From contig CALXXN010000002.1 in assembly GCA_944392695.1 (NCBI GenBank), forward strand, positions 62,001-126,000: a stretch of 64,000 nt of DNA, written 5' to 3'. The position numbers and the translations under genes were made by a program. The notes beneath the pieces were generated by a model, which had not been told where the DNA came from, did not search any database, and worked only from the letters and a program-made list of their open reading frames with translations. Position 1 is the first letter of the stretch; each line of letters starts with the position of its first letter. This DNA comes from an uncultured Spirochaetales bacterium (lineage in GTDB: Bacteria > Spirochaetota > Spirochaetia > Sphaerochaetales > Sphaerochaetaceae). Shown piece by piece: positions 53,977 through 61,971 of the stretch.

Positions 53977-54615
53977 TCACGTATTGGTCATGATGACCCG
54001 TTCGACGACATCAGCGACATGCTCCGTGGCATCCGTACACTTCTCCAGGTACATCAGGATCTCCCTCCATTTGAGCATGTTGACAGGGTCATCCTCATCC
54101 TCGTGCAGGTTCCTCATGGCCTTGATGAAGAGGCGGTCGGCATCTTCCTCGAGGGTGTTGATGCGGATGATGTGCTCATGGATCGTCTTGCTGCGTTTGA
54201 AATTCTTGAACTCTTCGAGGAGCGTCACCATCTCACGGCAGCTCTCGACGACGACAGCCACGATCTCAAGCGATGAGGGGAGTATGTCGTGGATGTAATT
54301 GCAGTACATTCGCTGGATGACATCCTCGATCTTGTCAGAGACCTCATCAAGACAGCTTGACAGGAGGGAGATGTCCTCCCTGTCGATTGGTGTCATGAAG
54401 GCCTTCATCAGGACGGCGAGGACCTCATGCTTCTTGGTATCAGCCTCATGCTCGATCTCATGCATGCGGTCGACGTTCTCCTCCAGCTTGGCTGGAGAGA
54501 AGTCCTTCATCGTCTCCTCCAGCAGGAGGGCGGCTCGGAGCGAGCAGCGCGTGCATTCGACGAAGTTGTCGAAGTAGAAATCATCCTTGTTCTTACTTGA
54601 GTTGAATATTGGCAT
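53977..54615 (-). CDS. DUF47 PhoU-like partner of phosphate transporter
   Basis: A 212-residue all-helical protein of the DUF47/TIGR00153 family, with a fold like PhoU. It shows FDNFVECTRCSLRAALLLEE, HEIEHEADTKKHEVLAVLMK, PIDREDISLLSSCLDEVSD and MRNLHEDEDDPVNML. Members usually sit beside PiT transporters and are thought to control them. The gene follows pit after 11 bases, with AAGGAGCC upstream. A strong terminator closes the pair. Confidence 0.92.
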   Translation of the reverse strand: MPIFNSSKNKDDFYFDNFVECTRCSLRAALLLEETMKDFSPAKLEENVDRMHEIEHEADTKKHEVLAVLMKAFMTPIDREDISLLSSCLDEVSDKIEDVIQRMYCNYIHDILPSSLEIVAVVVESCREMVTLLEEFKNFKRSKTIHEHIIRINTLEEDADRLFIKAMRNLHEDEDDPVNMLKWREILMYLEKCTDATEHVADVVERVIMTNT

Positions 54616-54626
54616 AATAAGGCTCC

Positions 54627-55679
54627 TTAGAAGATGAACATGAAGATCTTGGCCATGATGAAGCTGATCAGCCCACAGCCGGGGAAGGTGAAGATCCAGG
54701 TCAGGACCATGTCCTTTACGACGGAGAAATTGATCGCACTGAAACGTTTGGAGGCCCCTACTCCCATGATCGCACTGGTCTTGGTGTGTGTCGTGGAGAC
54801 AGGGATGCCGAAGAGCGAGGACAGCAGCAGGCAGAGCGAAGCCGCGATGTCGGCACTGGTGCCTTGGTACTTCTCAAGCTTGACCATGTCCATGCCGACG
54901 CTCTTGATGATCTTCTCGCCCCCTACACTGGTCCCGACACCCATGACGATGGAACACAGCAGCATCAGCCAGACAGGGATGAGCATGCCTACGACTGAGG
55001 ACTGGCCATTGGAGAAGGCGACCGCAAGGAAGAGGACACCGATGAACTTCTGACCATCCTGTGCGCCATGCATGAAACTCATCGCCGCAGCACCTCCGAT
55101 CTGGGTGTAGGTGAAGAGCTTGTTGGCCTTCCTACGGTCGAGCCAGCTGAAGACGGCCCCGATCAGGCGGCAGATGACATAGCCGGAGATGAAGCCCAGG
55201 ACCAGGGAGGCGAATAGGCCGTAAATGACCTTGACCCACTCATCAAAATTGACGCCGCCCAGACCATTCTGTGTGGCTATGGCGGCGCCGGTGAGTCCTG
55301 CGATGAGTGAGTGTGATTCGCTTGTCGGTATGCCCAACCAGCTTGCCCCTGTCGAATAGACTACTATGGAGAAAAGCGCTGATGCGAGGGCGACAAGGGC
55401 GGTGTGGGTGTCACCTCCGAAATCAACCATGTTGCTTATCGTCGAAGCGACCGAGGCATTGATATGTGTCATGATGAAGACGCCGAGGAAGTTGAAGATG
55501 GCGCTCATGATTATGGCCTTGCGCGTCGAAAGGCAGCGTGTGGTGATACAGGTGGCGATTGCATTGGGCGCGTCGGTCCATCCGTTGACGAAGATGACCG
55601 CCAGTGTCAGCAGGACGGACACCGCCAAAAGTGGTGAACTCATCGCTGCCGAGAGGAAATATGAGAATGATACGTCCAT
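54627..55679 (-). CDS. pit: Inorganic phosphate transporter, PiT family
   Basis: A 350-residue secondary transporter for phosphate with a cation. The start (VNGWTDAPNAIATCITTR) carries the PiT signature, repeated inverted in the second half (SFMHGAQDGQKFIGVLFL). GIPTSESHSLIAGLTGAAIA and GIPVSTTHTKTSAIMGVG are the paired re-entrant motifs. About 10 helices. GGGAGACC precedes the ATG. It is cotranscribed with the DUF47 gene, the standard arrangement. Confidence 0.95.
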   Translation of the reverse strand: MDVSFSYFLSAAMSSPLLAVSVLLTLAVIFVNGWTDAPNAIATCITTRCLSTRKAIIMSAIFNFLGVFIMTHINASVASTISNMVDFGGDTHTALVALASALFSIVVYSTGASWLGIPTSESHSLIAGLTGAAIATQNGLGGVNFDEWVKVIYGLFASLVLGFISGYVICRLIGAVFSWLDRRKANKLFTYTQIGGAAAMSFMHGAQDGQKFIGVLFLAVAFSNGQSSVVGMLIPVWLMLLCSIVMGVGTSVGGEKIIKSVGMDMVKLEKYQGTSADIAASLCLLLSSLFGIPVSTTHTKTSAIMGVGASKRFSAINFSVVKDMVLTWIFTFPGCGLISFIMAKIFMFIF

Positions 55680-55711
55680 TGGTCTCCCGTTTTCACAAAT
55701 ACTTCATATCG

Positions 55712-55739
55712 ATTTTACACAGATTTCCCACTATGTGAA
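55712..55739 (-). promoter_or_regulatory. Promoter of pit
   Basis: Minus strand TTCACA, 16-base spacer, TAAAAT, about 30 bases before the ATG. No clear Pho box. Confidence 0.5.
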
Positions 55740-55803
55740 TAGCTTGGGAGGCAATGAGACAGGAAAAGGCTTGATGAACCAACACCAAGCCTTCCCAATT
55801 GCT

Positions 55804-55877
55804 TACGTCCTGTTGGGCTCGAACCAACCACCTGCTGCTTAGAAGGCAGCTGCTCTATCCAGATGAGCTAAGGACGC
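55804..55877 (-). tRNA. tRNA-Arg (UCU)
   Basis: Cloverleaf of 74 bases on the minus strand: acceptor GCGTCCT/AGGACGT with a terminal G-U pair, D arm GCTC/GAGC, anticodon stem GCTGC/GCAGC with loop CTTCTAA (anticodon TCT), and T arm GTTGGTTCGAGCCCAAC. CCA is not encoded. The stretch up to the radical SAM gene (55878-56055) shows nothing else. Confidence 0.94.
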
Positions 55878-56055
55878 AGGACGGACAGATGTTAGCAACA
55901 ATCACCGCAAAAAGCAACACAATGCCACCTGACCACCCAGCAGCCAATGTCATACGGGAACACCGATATATGGTATTTCATCTATTTTGAAAGTACTAAA
56001 TCCCAAAACCTACAGGAAGCAGAAGGCGCACCCTGGATCATGATAGGCTGTGAAC

Positions 56056-56949
56056 ATGGACACCAAGATACGCCTTACCAACTCGAAGAACATCATCACC
56101 AAGTCAGACCTGCCAGTGTGCGACTACTCAGCCAATCCCTATGTGGGTTGCGCCCATGGCTGCATGTACTGCTACGCCTCCTTCATGAAGCGTTTCACAG
56201 GACATGATGACCAATGGGGTTCGTTCGTGGATGTGAAGACCTGGCCTGCTATCAAGGACGCGGCAAGGTATGATGGCAAGGAGATCTTCCTTTCCTCAGT
56301 CACCGACCCCTACCAGCCAGCTGAGGGCATATACAAGCGGACCCGGACCTTGCTTGAACAGCTCAAGGGAAGCGGAGCAAGGCTCAGCATCTCAACAAAG
56401 AGCGACCTGGTCCTACGGGACCTCGACCTCATAAAGACCTTCCCTGGGGCCCGGGTCGCATGGTCGGTCAACACACTCGATGAAACTTTCAGGGCTGACA
56501 TGGACAGGGCATCAAGCATAGCAGCCCGGCTCAATGCGATGAGGATCTTCCACGAAGAAGGAGTGCACACGACCTGCTTCATCTCCCCCATCTTCCCAGG
56601 AATCACGGATGTCACCGCCATCATTGAACGCGTGAATGGTATCGCGGACCTTGTATGGCTTGAGGACCTGAACCTGCGTGGAAGCTACAGGGCCACCGTC
56701 ATGGACTATATCAGCAACAGGCATCCAGGGCTCGTACCCCTCTACCAGGAGATTTACAACAAGAAGGACAGGACTTACTGGAAGGAGCTTGATGCCACTG
56801 TCGCAACCTACGCAGGAAATGAGGGTCTGGAATACGTCAGGGCCAGTGACAGCCCCACCCCGCCTGCAAAGCCTCCAAGGCTTGTCAACTTCTTCTGCCA
56901 CTCACAGGTCAAGAAGTCCGCACGGATGGCGGAAAACAAGACAAAATGA
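56056..56949 (+). CDS. Radical SAM protein, SPL/Rv2578c-like
   Basis: A 297-residue radical SAM enzyme. The iron-sulphur motif CAHGCMYCYASFMKRF is the C-x3-C-x2-C set followed by YA, as in the SPL-like (spore photoproduct lyase-like) or Rv2578c group. It continues with VDVKTWPAIKD, FLSSVTDPYQPAEG and LSISTKSDLVLRDLDLI, all characteristic of the group. The function of these close relatives is not settled; DNA-repair roles are only assumed from homology. The start is ATG 56056 or GTG 56050, with a weak AGG nearby. It is a single gene. Confidence 0.9.
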   Translation: MDTKIRLTNSKNIITKSDLPVCDYSANPYVGCAHGCMYCYASFMKRFTGHDDQWGSFVDVKTWPAIKDAARYDGKEIFLSSVTDPYQPAEGIYKRTRTLLEQLKGSGARLSISTKSDLVLRDLDLIKTFPGARVAWSVNTLDETFRADMDRASSIAARLNAMRIFHEEGVHTTCFISPIFPGITDVTAIIERVNGIADLVWLEDLNLRGSYRATVMDYISNRHPGLVPLYQEIYNKKDRTYWKELDATVATYAGNEGLEYVRASDSPTPPAKPPRLVNFFCHSQVKKSARMAENKTK

Positions 56950-56968
56950 CTTTCAACTTCCGATTTGT

Positions 56969-57002
56969 CACTTATCAAGTGATTTTTCTGGACTTATAAG
57001 TC
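56969..57002. promoter_or_regulatory. Paired palindromes upstream of ATPase remnant
   Basis: CACTTATCAAGTG (56969-56981) and GACTTATAAGTC (56991-57002), centres about 21.5 bases apart, two turns of the helix. Both share the ACTTAT/AAGT core, so a dimeric regulator could bind both. They lie 22 bases before the ATG of the ATPase fragment. Confidence 0.45.
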
Positions 57003-57023
57003 ATTTCACCCTAAGCCCTGGGC

Positions 57024-57197
57024 ATGTACAGGAAAATAAGCAAGACCCTGGAAGCATGGAAAGCTGAAAGCGCAAGGAAGCCACTGCTGATCAAAGATGC
57101 CAGGCAGGTTGGCAAGACCTATGTCATCAAGGGTTTTGGAGAGATGGCCTTCGATACAATGATCTTCATAGACTTTGAGAAGATGCCAAAAGCATAG
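57024..57197 (+). pseudogene. N-terminal remnant of AAA_14/DUF4143 ATPase
   Basis: 57 codons, then TAG. The sequence (LEAWKAESARKPLLIKDARQ, VGKTYVIKGFGEMAFDTMIF, IDFEK) is the typical start of the large AAA_14-DUF4143 ATPases, with the Walker A GARQVGKT (D for the first G here). The remaining 350 residues are missing; 53 bases later tilS ends on the other strand. So it is a dead fragment, probably from a lost accessory gene. ATG has no good Shine-Dalgarno. Confidence 0.75.
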
Positions 57198-57250
57198 GTG
57201 GTATTCGAACCTGGTCCAAGCACAAGATTCCAGGAAAGGAACAGCCGCCA

Positions 57251-58495
57251 TCACATCATGATGTCATACCCAGGCAAGGTCTCCCAGCCGTCCTTGTGGA
57301 GTGATGGGCTGAGCCTGTTGCGTCCTCCATAGGCAGAGGCGAAGACGGCCTTGACCCCTTCCCTGGTCTGGACGACAAGACCGTACGGACAGCCCCATGA
57401 TGACAACAGGCCGGAGACAGGTCCGACACCTTCCAACACGTCACCAGGCTCTGAGAAACGCACGAAGGCCCCTTCCCCCAGGTCTCCAGGGTCGAAGCGC
57501 AGGGCTTGATACGATGATGAAGGGGCAAGCCCCAATCCACCTGGTATGGAAAGTGAGGGACTGAAGGGCTTTGCGAAACAGCATGGACCTTGATGGACCA
57601 GGATGACATCCTTCCTGGCTGTGAATATGATGCGCCCTGTGGATAGGCGCCCACCTTTCAAAGCAAGCTCCTCGATCCTGGTCCTCATTCCATCAGGAAG
57701 CCTCCCCCTCCCATAACGACCCCAGACCTCGTAGAGGAAGCCATCACGGGAGACCGGATGTGCTTTGAGGAAGGCCTGGCGGTCGAGCCTCAAGGCACCT
57801 CCAAGGTCCTCGGCCTCAAGTGGGGGGAAACGGTCTAGTACTGCCTGCATGTTGTCAGCTATCCGGACAAGCACGGCTTCCTCCTCCACGCTCAAGAGGC
57901 CTTTGAGGGATGACCTGACGCGGTTGCGCAGGCAGAAGTCCTCATCGTTGGTGCTGTCATGACTTGCCACGAGGCCAAGCGAGTCGACATAGGACTCTAT
58001 CTCACTGCGATGCACATCAAGGAGGGGGCGCACTATGCCATCACGATAGCGTCGGATTCCAGAAAGGGATGCAAGCGTACCTCCTTGGACAAGCTTCATC
58101 AGCAGGCTCTCGACCTGGTCATCCCTGTTATGGGCGGTGGCAACAGGCAGGTGCTGGCCAAGCACCTCATAACGCAAGGCCCTGGCAGCCGCTTCTGTCG
58201 TCACCCTGTCTTCCTGGGCACGCCGGCTCACAGCACCACGCTCAAGTGTGACGACCTCCAAGGGGACGCCGAGACGCTGGCAGTTGGCCCTGTTGAGGAC
58301 GAGCTCTGCGGAAAGCTCTTCCTGGCTCCTGATGTTGTGGTTGACATAGATGGCCTTCAATGGCCCTTTGTGGACACGTGATAAGACAGCCAGGAGGCAG
58401 AGCGAGTCATAGCCCCCGGAGAAAGCCACGCTCAAAGCCGAACCCTCCAGGCCATGACGGGCCAGTGCCGCCTTGACAGCCTCTTCAAGAGGCAT
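57251..58495 (-). CDS. tilS: tRNA(Ile)-lysidine synthetase
   Basis: Makes lysidine at the wobble base of tRNA-Ile(CAU), an essential step for AUA decoding. The 414 residues start at ATG 58495; longer frames run across pth. The P-loop SGGYDSLCLLAVL (residues 26-38), the YVNHNIRSQEELSAE region and TAHNRDDQVESLLMKL are typical, with ASLSGI and RPLLDVHRSEIESYV. The C-terminal domain has low similarity, as usual. It overlaps pth by 11 bases and is the last gene of the block. Confidence 0.95.
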   Translation of the reverse strand: MPLEEAVKAALARHGLEGSALSVAFSGGYDSLCLLAVLSRVHKGPLKAIYVNHNIRSQEELSAELVLNRANCQRLGVPLEVVTLERGAVSRRAQEDRVTTEAAARALRYEVLGQHLPVATAHNRDDQVESLLMKLVQGGTLASLSGIRRYRDGIVRPLLDVHRSEIESYVDSLGLVASHDSTNDEDFCLRNRVRSSLKGLLSVEEEAVLVRIADNMQAVLDRFPPLEAEDLGGALRLDRQAFLKAHPVSRDGFLYEVWGRYGRGRLPDGMRTRIEELALKGGRLSTGRIIFTARKDVILVHQGPCCFAKPFSPSLSIPGGLGLAPSSSYQALRFDPGDLGEGAFVRFSEPGDVLEGVGPVSGLLSSWGCPYGLVVQTREGVKAVFASAYGGRNRLSPSLHKDGWETLPGYDIMM

Positions 58496-59051
58496 GGAAG
58501 GAGTTCGCACGTTGTGCGACCTGCTCGAAGGGCATGCCATCAAGCAGCAGGCGCAGGCAGCTGACAGCCTCGTCCTCGACAGCTGATAGCAACCTGGCTT
58601 CCTCATCGCTGAAATGTGTGAGGACATGATCGATGACACTCACACCCTCCGCAGGGCGTCCGACACCGATATACAAGCGGGCGAAACCATCTGGAAGGGC
58701 CGCCATCATGGACTTGAGCCCGTTGTGTCCTGCGGAGGAACCACCACGGCGCAACCTCATGCGGCCGACAGGCAGGTCCATCTGGTCGCAGATGACCAGG
58801 ACCTCGTCGCCTTCCTTCACCACCCTCTTCGCCGCTTCCCCGGATGAGTTCATGAAAGTCAGGGGGAAGACCAGGCGTACGGGATGCCCATCTGCCGGAG
58901 TGACCAGGCAGGAACGGTAATTTGAAAAGGGGCGTCTCACCAGGTGCTTCTGGTAAGACGCCGCAAGCCTTGTGAGGCTGTCGACACCAGCATTGTGGCG
59001 TGTCGCCTCATATTCCGGCCCGGGGTTGCCCAGGCCGAAGATGATCCGCAT
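58485..59051 (-). CDS. pth: Peptidyl-tRNA hydrolase
   Basis: Releases peptides from stalled peptidyl-tRNA. 188 residues, the usual length, from ATG 59051 with ACGGAGA upstream; the longer frame runs through rplY. MRIIFGLGNPGPEYEATRHN has the catalytic His 19 and Asn 9. Other motifs: PLTFMNSSGEA, CDQMDLPVGRMRLRRGGSSA, GHNGLKSMMAAL and ARLYIGVGRP. It follows rplY after 10 bases; rplY-pth is a common pair. Confidence 0.97.
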   Translation of the reverse strand: MRIIFGLGNPGPEYEATRHNAGVDSLTRLAASYQKHLVRRPFSNYRSCLVTPADGHPVRLVFPLTFMNSSGEAAKRVVKEGDEVLVICDQMDLPVGRMRLRRGGSSAGHNGLKSMMAALPDGFARLYIGVGRPAEGVSVIDHVLTHFSDEEARLLSAVEDEAVSCLRLLLDGMPFEQVAQRANSFHAS

Positions 59052-59061
59052 GGCTTCTCCG

Positions 59062-59691
59062 TTACTTTGTCTCTGTGCTCTCAGCAGCAGGAGCGGCCTC
59101 GTCAGCAGCAGGAGCCGCCTCAGCAGGAGCTTCTTCCTTGACGAGCTTGAGGGTTGCGACAGTGGCATCCTCAGGAGTGTGGACCTTGACACCAGCGGGT
59201 ACGGCGATCTGGCCGACACGCAGGACGTCACCAATGTCAAGCTTGCTGACATCGACCTTGATGGCTTCTGGGAGGTCCTTGGGCAGACACTCGATGTCGA
59301 GCTCTGCGATGACCTGCTCAAGCACACCACCATTGCGGCAGCCGACCGGGGTCCCTTCGAGTTCGACGAGGACGTTGGCGCGGAGCTTCTCACCGGCAGT
59401 GACCTGGAAGAAGTCGATGTGCTGGACGATGCCCTTCAGGAGGTTCTCCTGGAAGGTCTTGACGAAGACATGGTGGACAGTGCCATCGACATCCAGCTCG
59501 ATGATCGTCGTGCCTGTGAAGGTGTGCATCTTCATCAGGAATTCCTTGGCGACGACTGCGACGTGGATGGGCTCGCTCTTACCACCATAGATGACTGCAG
59601 GGATGTAACCGGCGCGGACCAGGCGGCGGCTTCCGGCTGAACCGAAATCACTTGTCCTGAGCTTTGCGCTGAGCTTGACTCTTTCGCTCAT
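59062..59691 (-). CDS. rplY: 50S ribosomal protein L25/general stress protein Ctc
   Basis: Binds 5S rRNA. 209 residues, the long CTC form: an L25 domain (residues 1-95: SERVKLSAKLRTSDFGSAGS, GYIPAVIYGG, FVKTFQENLLKGIVQHIDFF) and a second beta domain (100-180), ending in an Ala/Glu-rich acidic tail (EEAPAEAAPAADEAAPAAES). AGAAGGAGAAAG precedes the ATG. It heads rplY-pth-tilS. Confidence 0.97.
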   Translation of the reverse strand: MSERVKLSAKLRTSDFGSAGSRRLVRAGYIPAVIYGGKSEPIHVAVVAKEFLMKMHTFTGTTIIELDVDGTVHHVFVKTFQENLLKGIVQHIDFFQVTAGEKLRANVLVELEGTPVGCRNGGVLEQVIAELDIECLPKDLPEAIKVDVSKLDIGDVLRVGQIAVPAGVKVHTPEDATVATLKLVKEEAPAEAAPAADEAAPAAESTETK

Positions 59692-59839
59692 GTTCTTTCT
59701 CCTTCTACTCTCATTGGCTCTTGGCCAATTACCATGGGATATGGTGCCTCAGGGCACAGTCAACGAGCTTAGCAGAAAAGGAGGCAGGGCTTCAAGCATT
59801 CCCTTGCCACGTATCATGAAATCCATGGAAGATGGAAGA

Positions 59840-59867
59840 AACCCCGTGGGATGCGTCCAACGGGGTT
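59840..59867 (-). terminator. Terminator of tRNA-Gln
   Basis: Minus strand: AACCCCGT/ACGGGGTT stem with a 12-base loop, then TCTTCC. It lies 38 bases after the tRNA 3' end. The remaining part of 59692-60023 shows only the tRNA. Confidence 0.7.
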
Positions 59868-59904
59868 CCTGATATCCATCCAGTCCAACTGGATCATTGT
59901 CTGA

Positions 59905-59976
59905 CAGGGAAGGCAGGATTCGAACCTACGATGCCGGCACCAAAAACCAGAGCCTTGACCACTTGGCGACTTCCCT
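59905..59976 (-). tRNA. tRNA-Gln (UUG)
   Basis: Cloverleaf of 72 bases on the minus strand: acceptor AGGGAAG/CTTCCCT, D arm GCC/GGC, anticodon stem CTGGT/GCCGG with loop TTTTGGT (anticodon TTG), and T arm GTAGGTTCGAATCCTGC. No encoded CCA. It follows spoVG. Confidence 0.93.
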
Positions 59977-60023
59977 GGGCGATGGTGATTCTATTGCATA
60001 GGAGCCTTCTTGGCAATGCCATG

Positions 60024-60293
60024 TCAGTGGCCTTCCTGTGCGACCTTCTCCTGGTAAGCCGCAAGGACCTTGCGGCTCAGCAGCTCACGGAAGCTGCTGT
60101 TTATCGGGTGGACGACATCCTTGTAGCCTCCATTGGCGACAACGCGCGAGGGCATGGCCACGATGAGACGTTCCCCATTGTATATGACCTTGATGTTATG
60201 GACGACGAGGACTGAATCGAAGACGACCGTGGCGAAGGCCCTTAGCTGGTCCTCGCCAGGGACAAGGCGGATCTTGATGTCAGTGATATCCAT
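60024..60293 (-). CDS. spoVG: SpoVG family RNA/DNA-binding regulator
   Basis: 89 residues matching SpoVG nearly end to end: ITDIKIRLV, LRAFATVVFDSVLVVHNIKV, LIVAMPSRVVANGGYKDVVH PINSSFRE (space only marks a break) with the usual C-terminal helix. In spirochaetes and Firmicutes it binds nucleic acids and affects expression of many genes. The gene stands between ispE and rplY, as in many genomes. AGGAAGAGGA precedes the ATG, next to a hairpin in the leader. Confidence 0.96.
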   Translation of the reverse strand: MDITDIKIRLVPGEDQLRAFATVVFDSVLVVHNIKVIYNGERLIVAMPSRVVANGGYKDVVHPINSSFRELLSRKVLAAYQEKVAQEGH

Positions 60294-60301
60294 TCCTCTT
60301 C

Positions 60302-60324
60302 CTCCCAGAATTAGACTCTGGGAG
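60302..60324 (-). promoter_or_regulatory. Leader hairpin before spoVG
   Basis: CTCCCAGA/TCTGGGAG, 8 bp with a 7-base loop. On the minus strand its 3' arm ends just before GAAGAGGAATG, so it touches the ribosome site of spoVG. No T run, so a leader structure is likelier than a terminator. Confidence 0.5.
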
Positions 60325-60351
60325 AAATACTACTACTCTCAGCCAATATTC

Positions 60352-61215
60352 TCAACAGAAAGAGAGCACATTTTCAGGTCTTGACGAGAGCAGAAACGAG
60401 GGGATGATCTCAAATGAGGATGGCGCCGACGCCGCAGCCCTGTCCCTCACCTTTACATCCTGGAAGACAATGAGCTGGCAGCTGCCGGATCCTGTCGTCA
60501 TATCTGCCACGCCCTGGGAGGCGAGGGCCTTGAAAGCCTCATCCCTCCTCATGCCTTGCAGGAAGTCGAAATCATTATGGTAGAGCCTCCCCCACTGGCC
60601 TGCATCCAGGGTCCAGGCAGGAAGCGGACCTGGGATGGAGGACCGGCCATCAAGCAGGCGGTAGGCCTCCTTGGTCTGGACCTTCTCCTCCGGACGGCGG
60701 ACGATCAATACGGGGAAACCAACTGGGGATATGGCTTCGAAGCACTCCCCCCTGCCCCAGACATGCGCGGCGGCAAGGCCTGAGCTGAAGAAGGGCACAT
60801 CAGAGCCCAGGCGCAGCGAAAGCTCCATCAGGCGCTCCTGGCCAAGCTTCACCGGTGATGCCTCCTCCAAGGCCTGCAACATGCCTGCCGCATCTGAGGA
60901 ACCACCTCCAAGCCCTGCCTGGCTTGGTATGCGCTTTGAGACATCAACCGAGAGAGAGAAGGTCCAGCCGCTTTCCTGGCTGTACAGGCGTGCCGCCCTC
61001 TCGACAAGGTCCACCACTCCCTCCTCAAGGTAATCGACATCCCTATGCACAAGGACAGAAGTGGCTGTGGCCGCTTCCAATGAGAGGCGAAGCTCATCAT
61101 GAAGGTCGACCAGGTGGAAGTAACTGTCTATCCCATGGTAGCCATCAGGCCTCCTGGCAAGGACACTGAGGCCTATGTTGACCTTGGCATAGGCCTTGAC
61201 GAGCAGTCTTGTCAT
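60352..61215 (-). CDS. ispE: 4-diphosphocytidyl-2-C-methyl-D-erythritol kinase
   Basis: GHMP kinase of the MEP isoprenoid pathway. 287 residues; KAYAKVNIGLSVLARRPDGY at the start and the ATP motif SQAGLGGGSSDAAG near residue 97-110 are diagnostic. GSDVPFF and the C-terminal TTGSGSCQLIVF follow. The start overlaps the upstream glycosylase stop (ATGA). This shows that the organism uses the MEP pathway. Confidence 0.96.
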   Translation of the reverse strand: MTRLLVKAYAKVNIGLSVLARRPDGYHGIDSYFHLVDLHDELRLSLEAATATSVLVHRDVDYLEEGVVDLVERAARLYSQESGWTFSLSVDVSKRIPSQAGLGGGSSDAAGMLQALEEASPVKLGQERLMELSLRLGSDVPFFSSGLAAAHVWGRGECFEAISPVGFPVLIVRRPEEKVQTKEAYRLLDGRSSIPGPLPAWTLDAGQWGRLYHNDFDFLQGMRRDEAFKALASQGVADMTTGSGSCQLIVFQDVKVRDRAAASAPSSFEIIPSFLLSSRPENVLSFC

Positions 61216-61922
61216 CTGAGACCTCCTTCTTTTATCAGATAGGTCCTGACCATGGCCCCATCATCAGCCCACTGGACGGCTGCAGACCTGTTCAATGGAG
61301 ATGGATGAGGGATCTTCATGTCAGCGTGCCCCAGCTTGGCGAGCATCTTGTCAGCATAGCCGCCAACAGCGACGAAACGCCTGGCACCAAGCAAGCGTAT
61401 CAGCTGGTCCAGGTGGTCAAGGCAGATTTCCTCAAGCCGCTTGCGATAGGACTTCTCCAAGGCCTCAGGTGTCACGTTGCGCCCCTCGCTGTCAAGGAAG
61501 GCGAGCGGGCAGAAGTTCTGCACGGAGGCGTAGGCGAAGAAGTCACTGGCACAGGGATGCTGGGCCCTTATCATCGACCAGAAACGTTTTCCTGACACCT
61601 CGTCGCGTTTGATGTCCCAGCCCAGGATGGGACGCTTGGGATGCTCGATCGCAGGGTGCTGGACAGGGGCGCTGAGGCCTAGGTAGTCCCTGGCCAGGCT
61701 CCTGGCTCCAAAGGGGACTCCCAGCTGCATCATGCCAAAGGGACCGGGGTTCATGCCAAGGAACATGACCTCCCCGCTTCCAGAGAAGCAGCGTTCCTCG
61801 AATTCATCGAACACGGCACGGGCATGGACCAAGGGGTTGTAAGTGAAGAGGCCTTCAGGACTTCCCAGGTCGGAAAGCCCGGCATTCAGGGAGCACACAA
61901 GCCTGTCCAAGGCAGAACACAT
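61212..61922 (-). CDS. SMUG1-type uracil-DNA glycosylase
   Basis: Removes uracil and related bases from DNA. The 236 residues (start ATG 61922; longer frames run across the divergent gene) contain the SMUG1 signature GMNPGPFGMMQLGVPFG at 56-72 and the second motif HPSPLNRSA near the C-terminus, matching family 3 of the UDG superfamily. The start has no Shine-Dalgarno; TATAGT ends 6 bases before it, so it may be leaderless. It is coupled to ispE. Confidence 0.9.
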   Translation of the reverse strand: MCSALDRLVCSLNAGLSDLGSPEGLFTYNPLVHARAVFDEFEERCFSGSGEVMFLGMNPGPFGMMQLGVPFGARSLARDYLGLSAPVQHPAIEHPKRPILGWDIKRDEVSGKRFWSMIRAQHPCASDFFAYASVQNFCPLAFLDSEGRNVTPEALEKSYRKRLEEICLDHLDQLIRLLGARRFVAVGGYADKMLAKLGHADMKIPHPSPLNRSAAVQWADDGAMVRTYLIKEGGLR

Positions 61923-61971
61923 GTAGGTACTATAGCATAAAAGAGGGAGAAAAGGGTACTCTGACCAAGCC

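Noticed and set aside
57251-58639. TilS with a 48-residue N-terminal extension
   Set aside because: The extension reads across the end of pth in another frame; the family start is at 58495.
58485-59393. Peptidyl-tRNA hydrolase of 302 residues
   Set aside because: The extra 114 residues are the antiparallel reading of rplY, Ser/Leu-rich and without homology; the ATG at 59051 has a Shine-Dalgarno.
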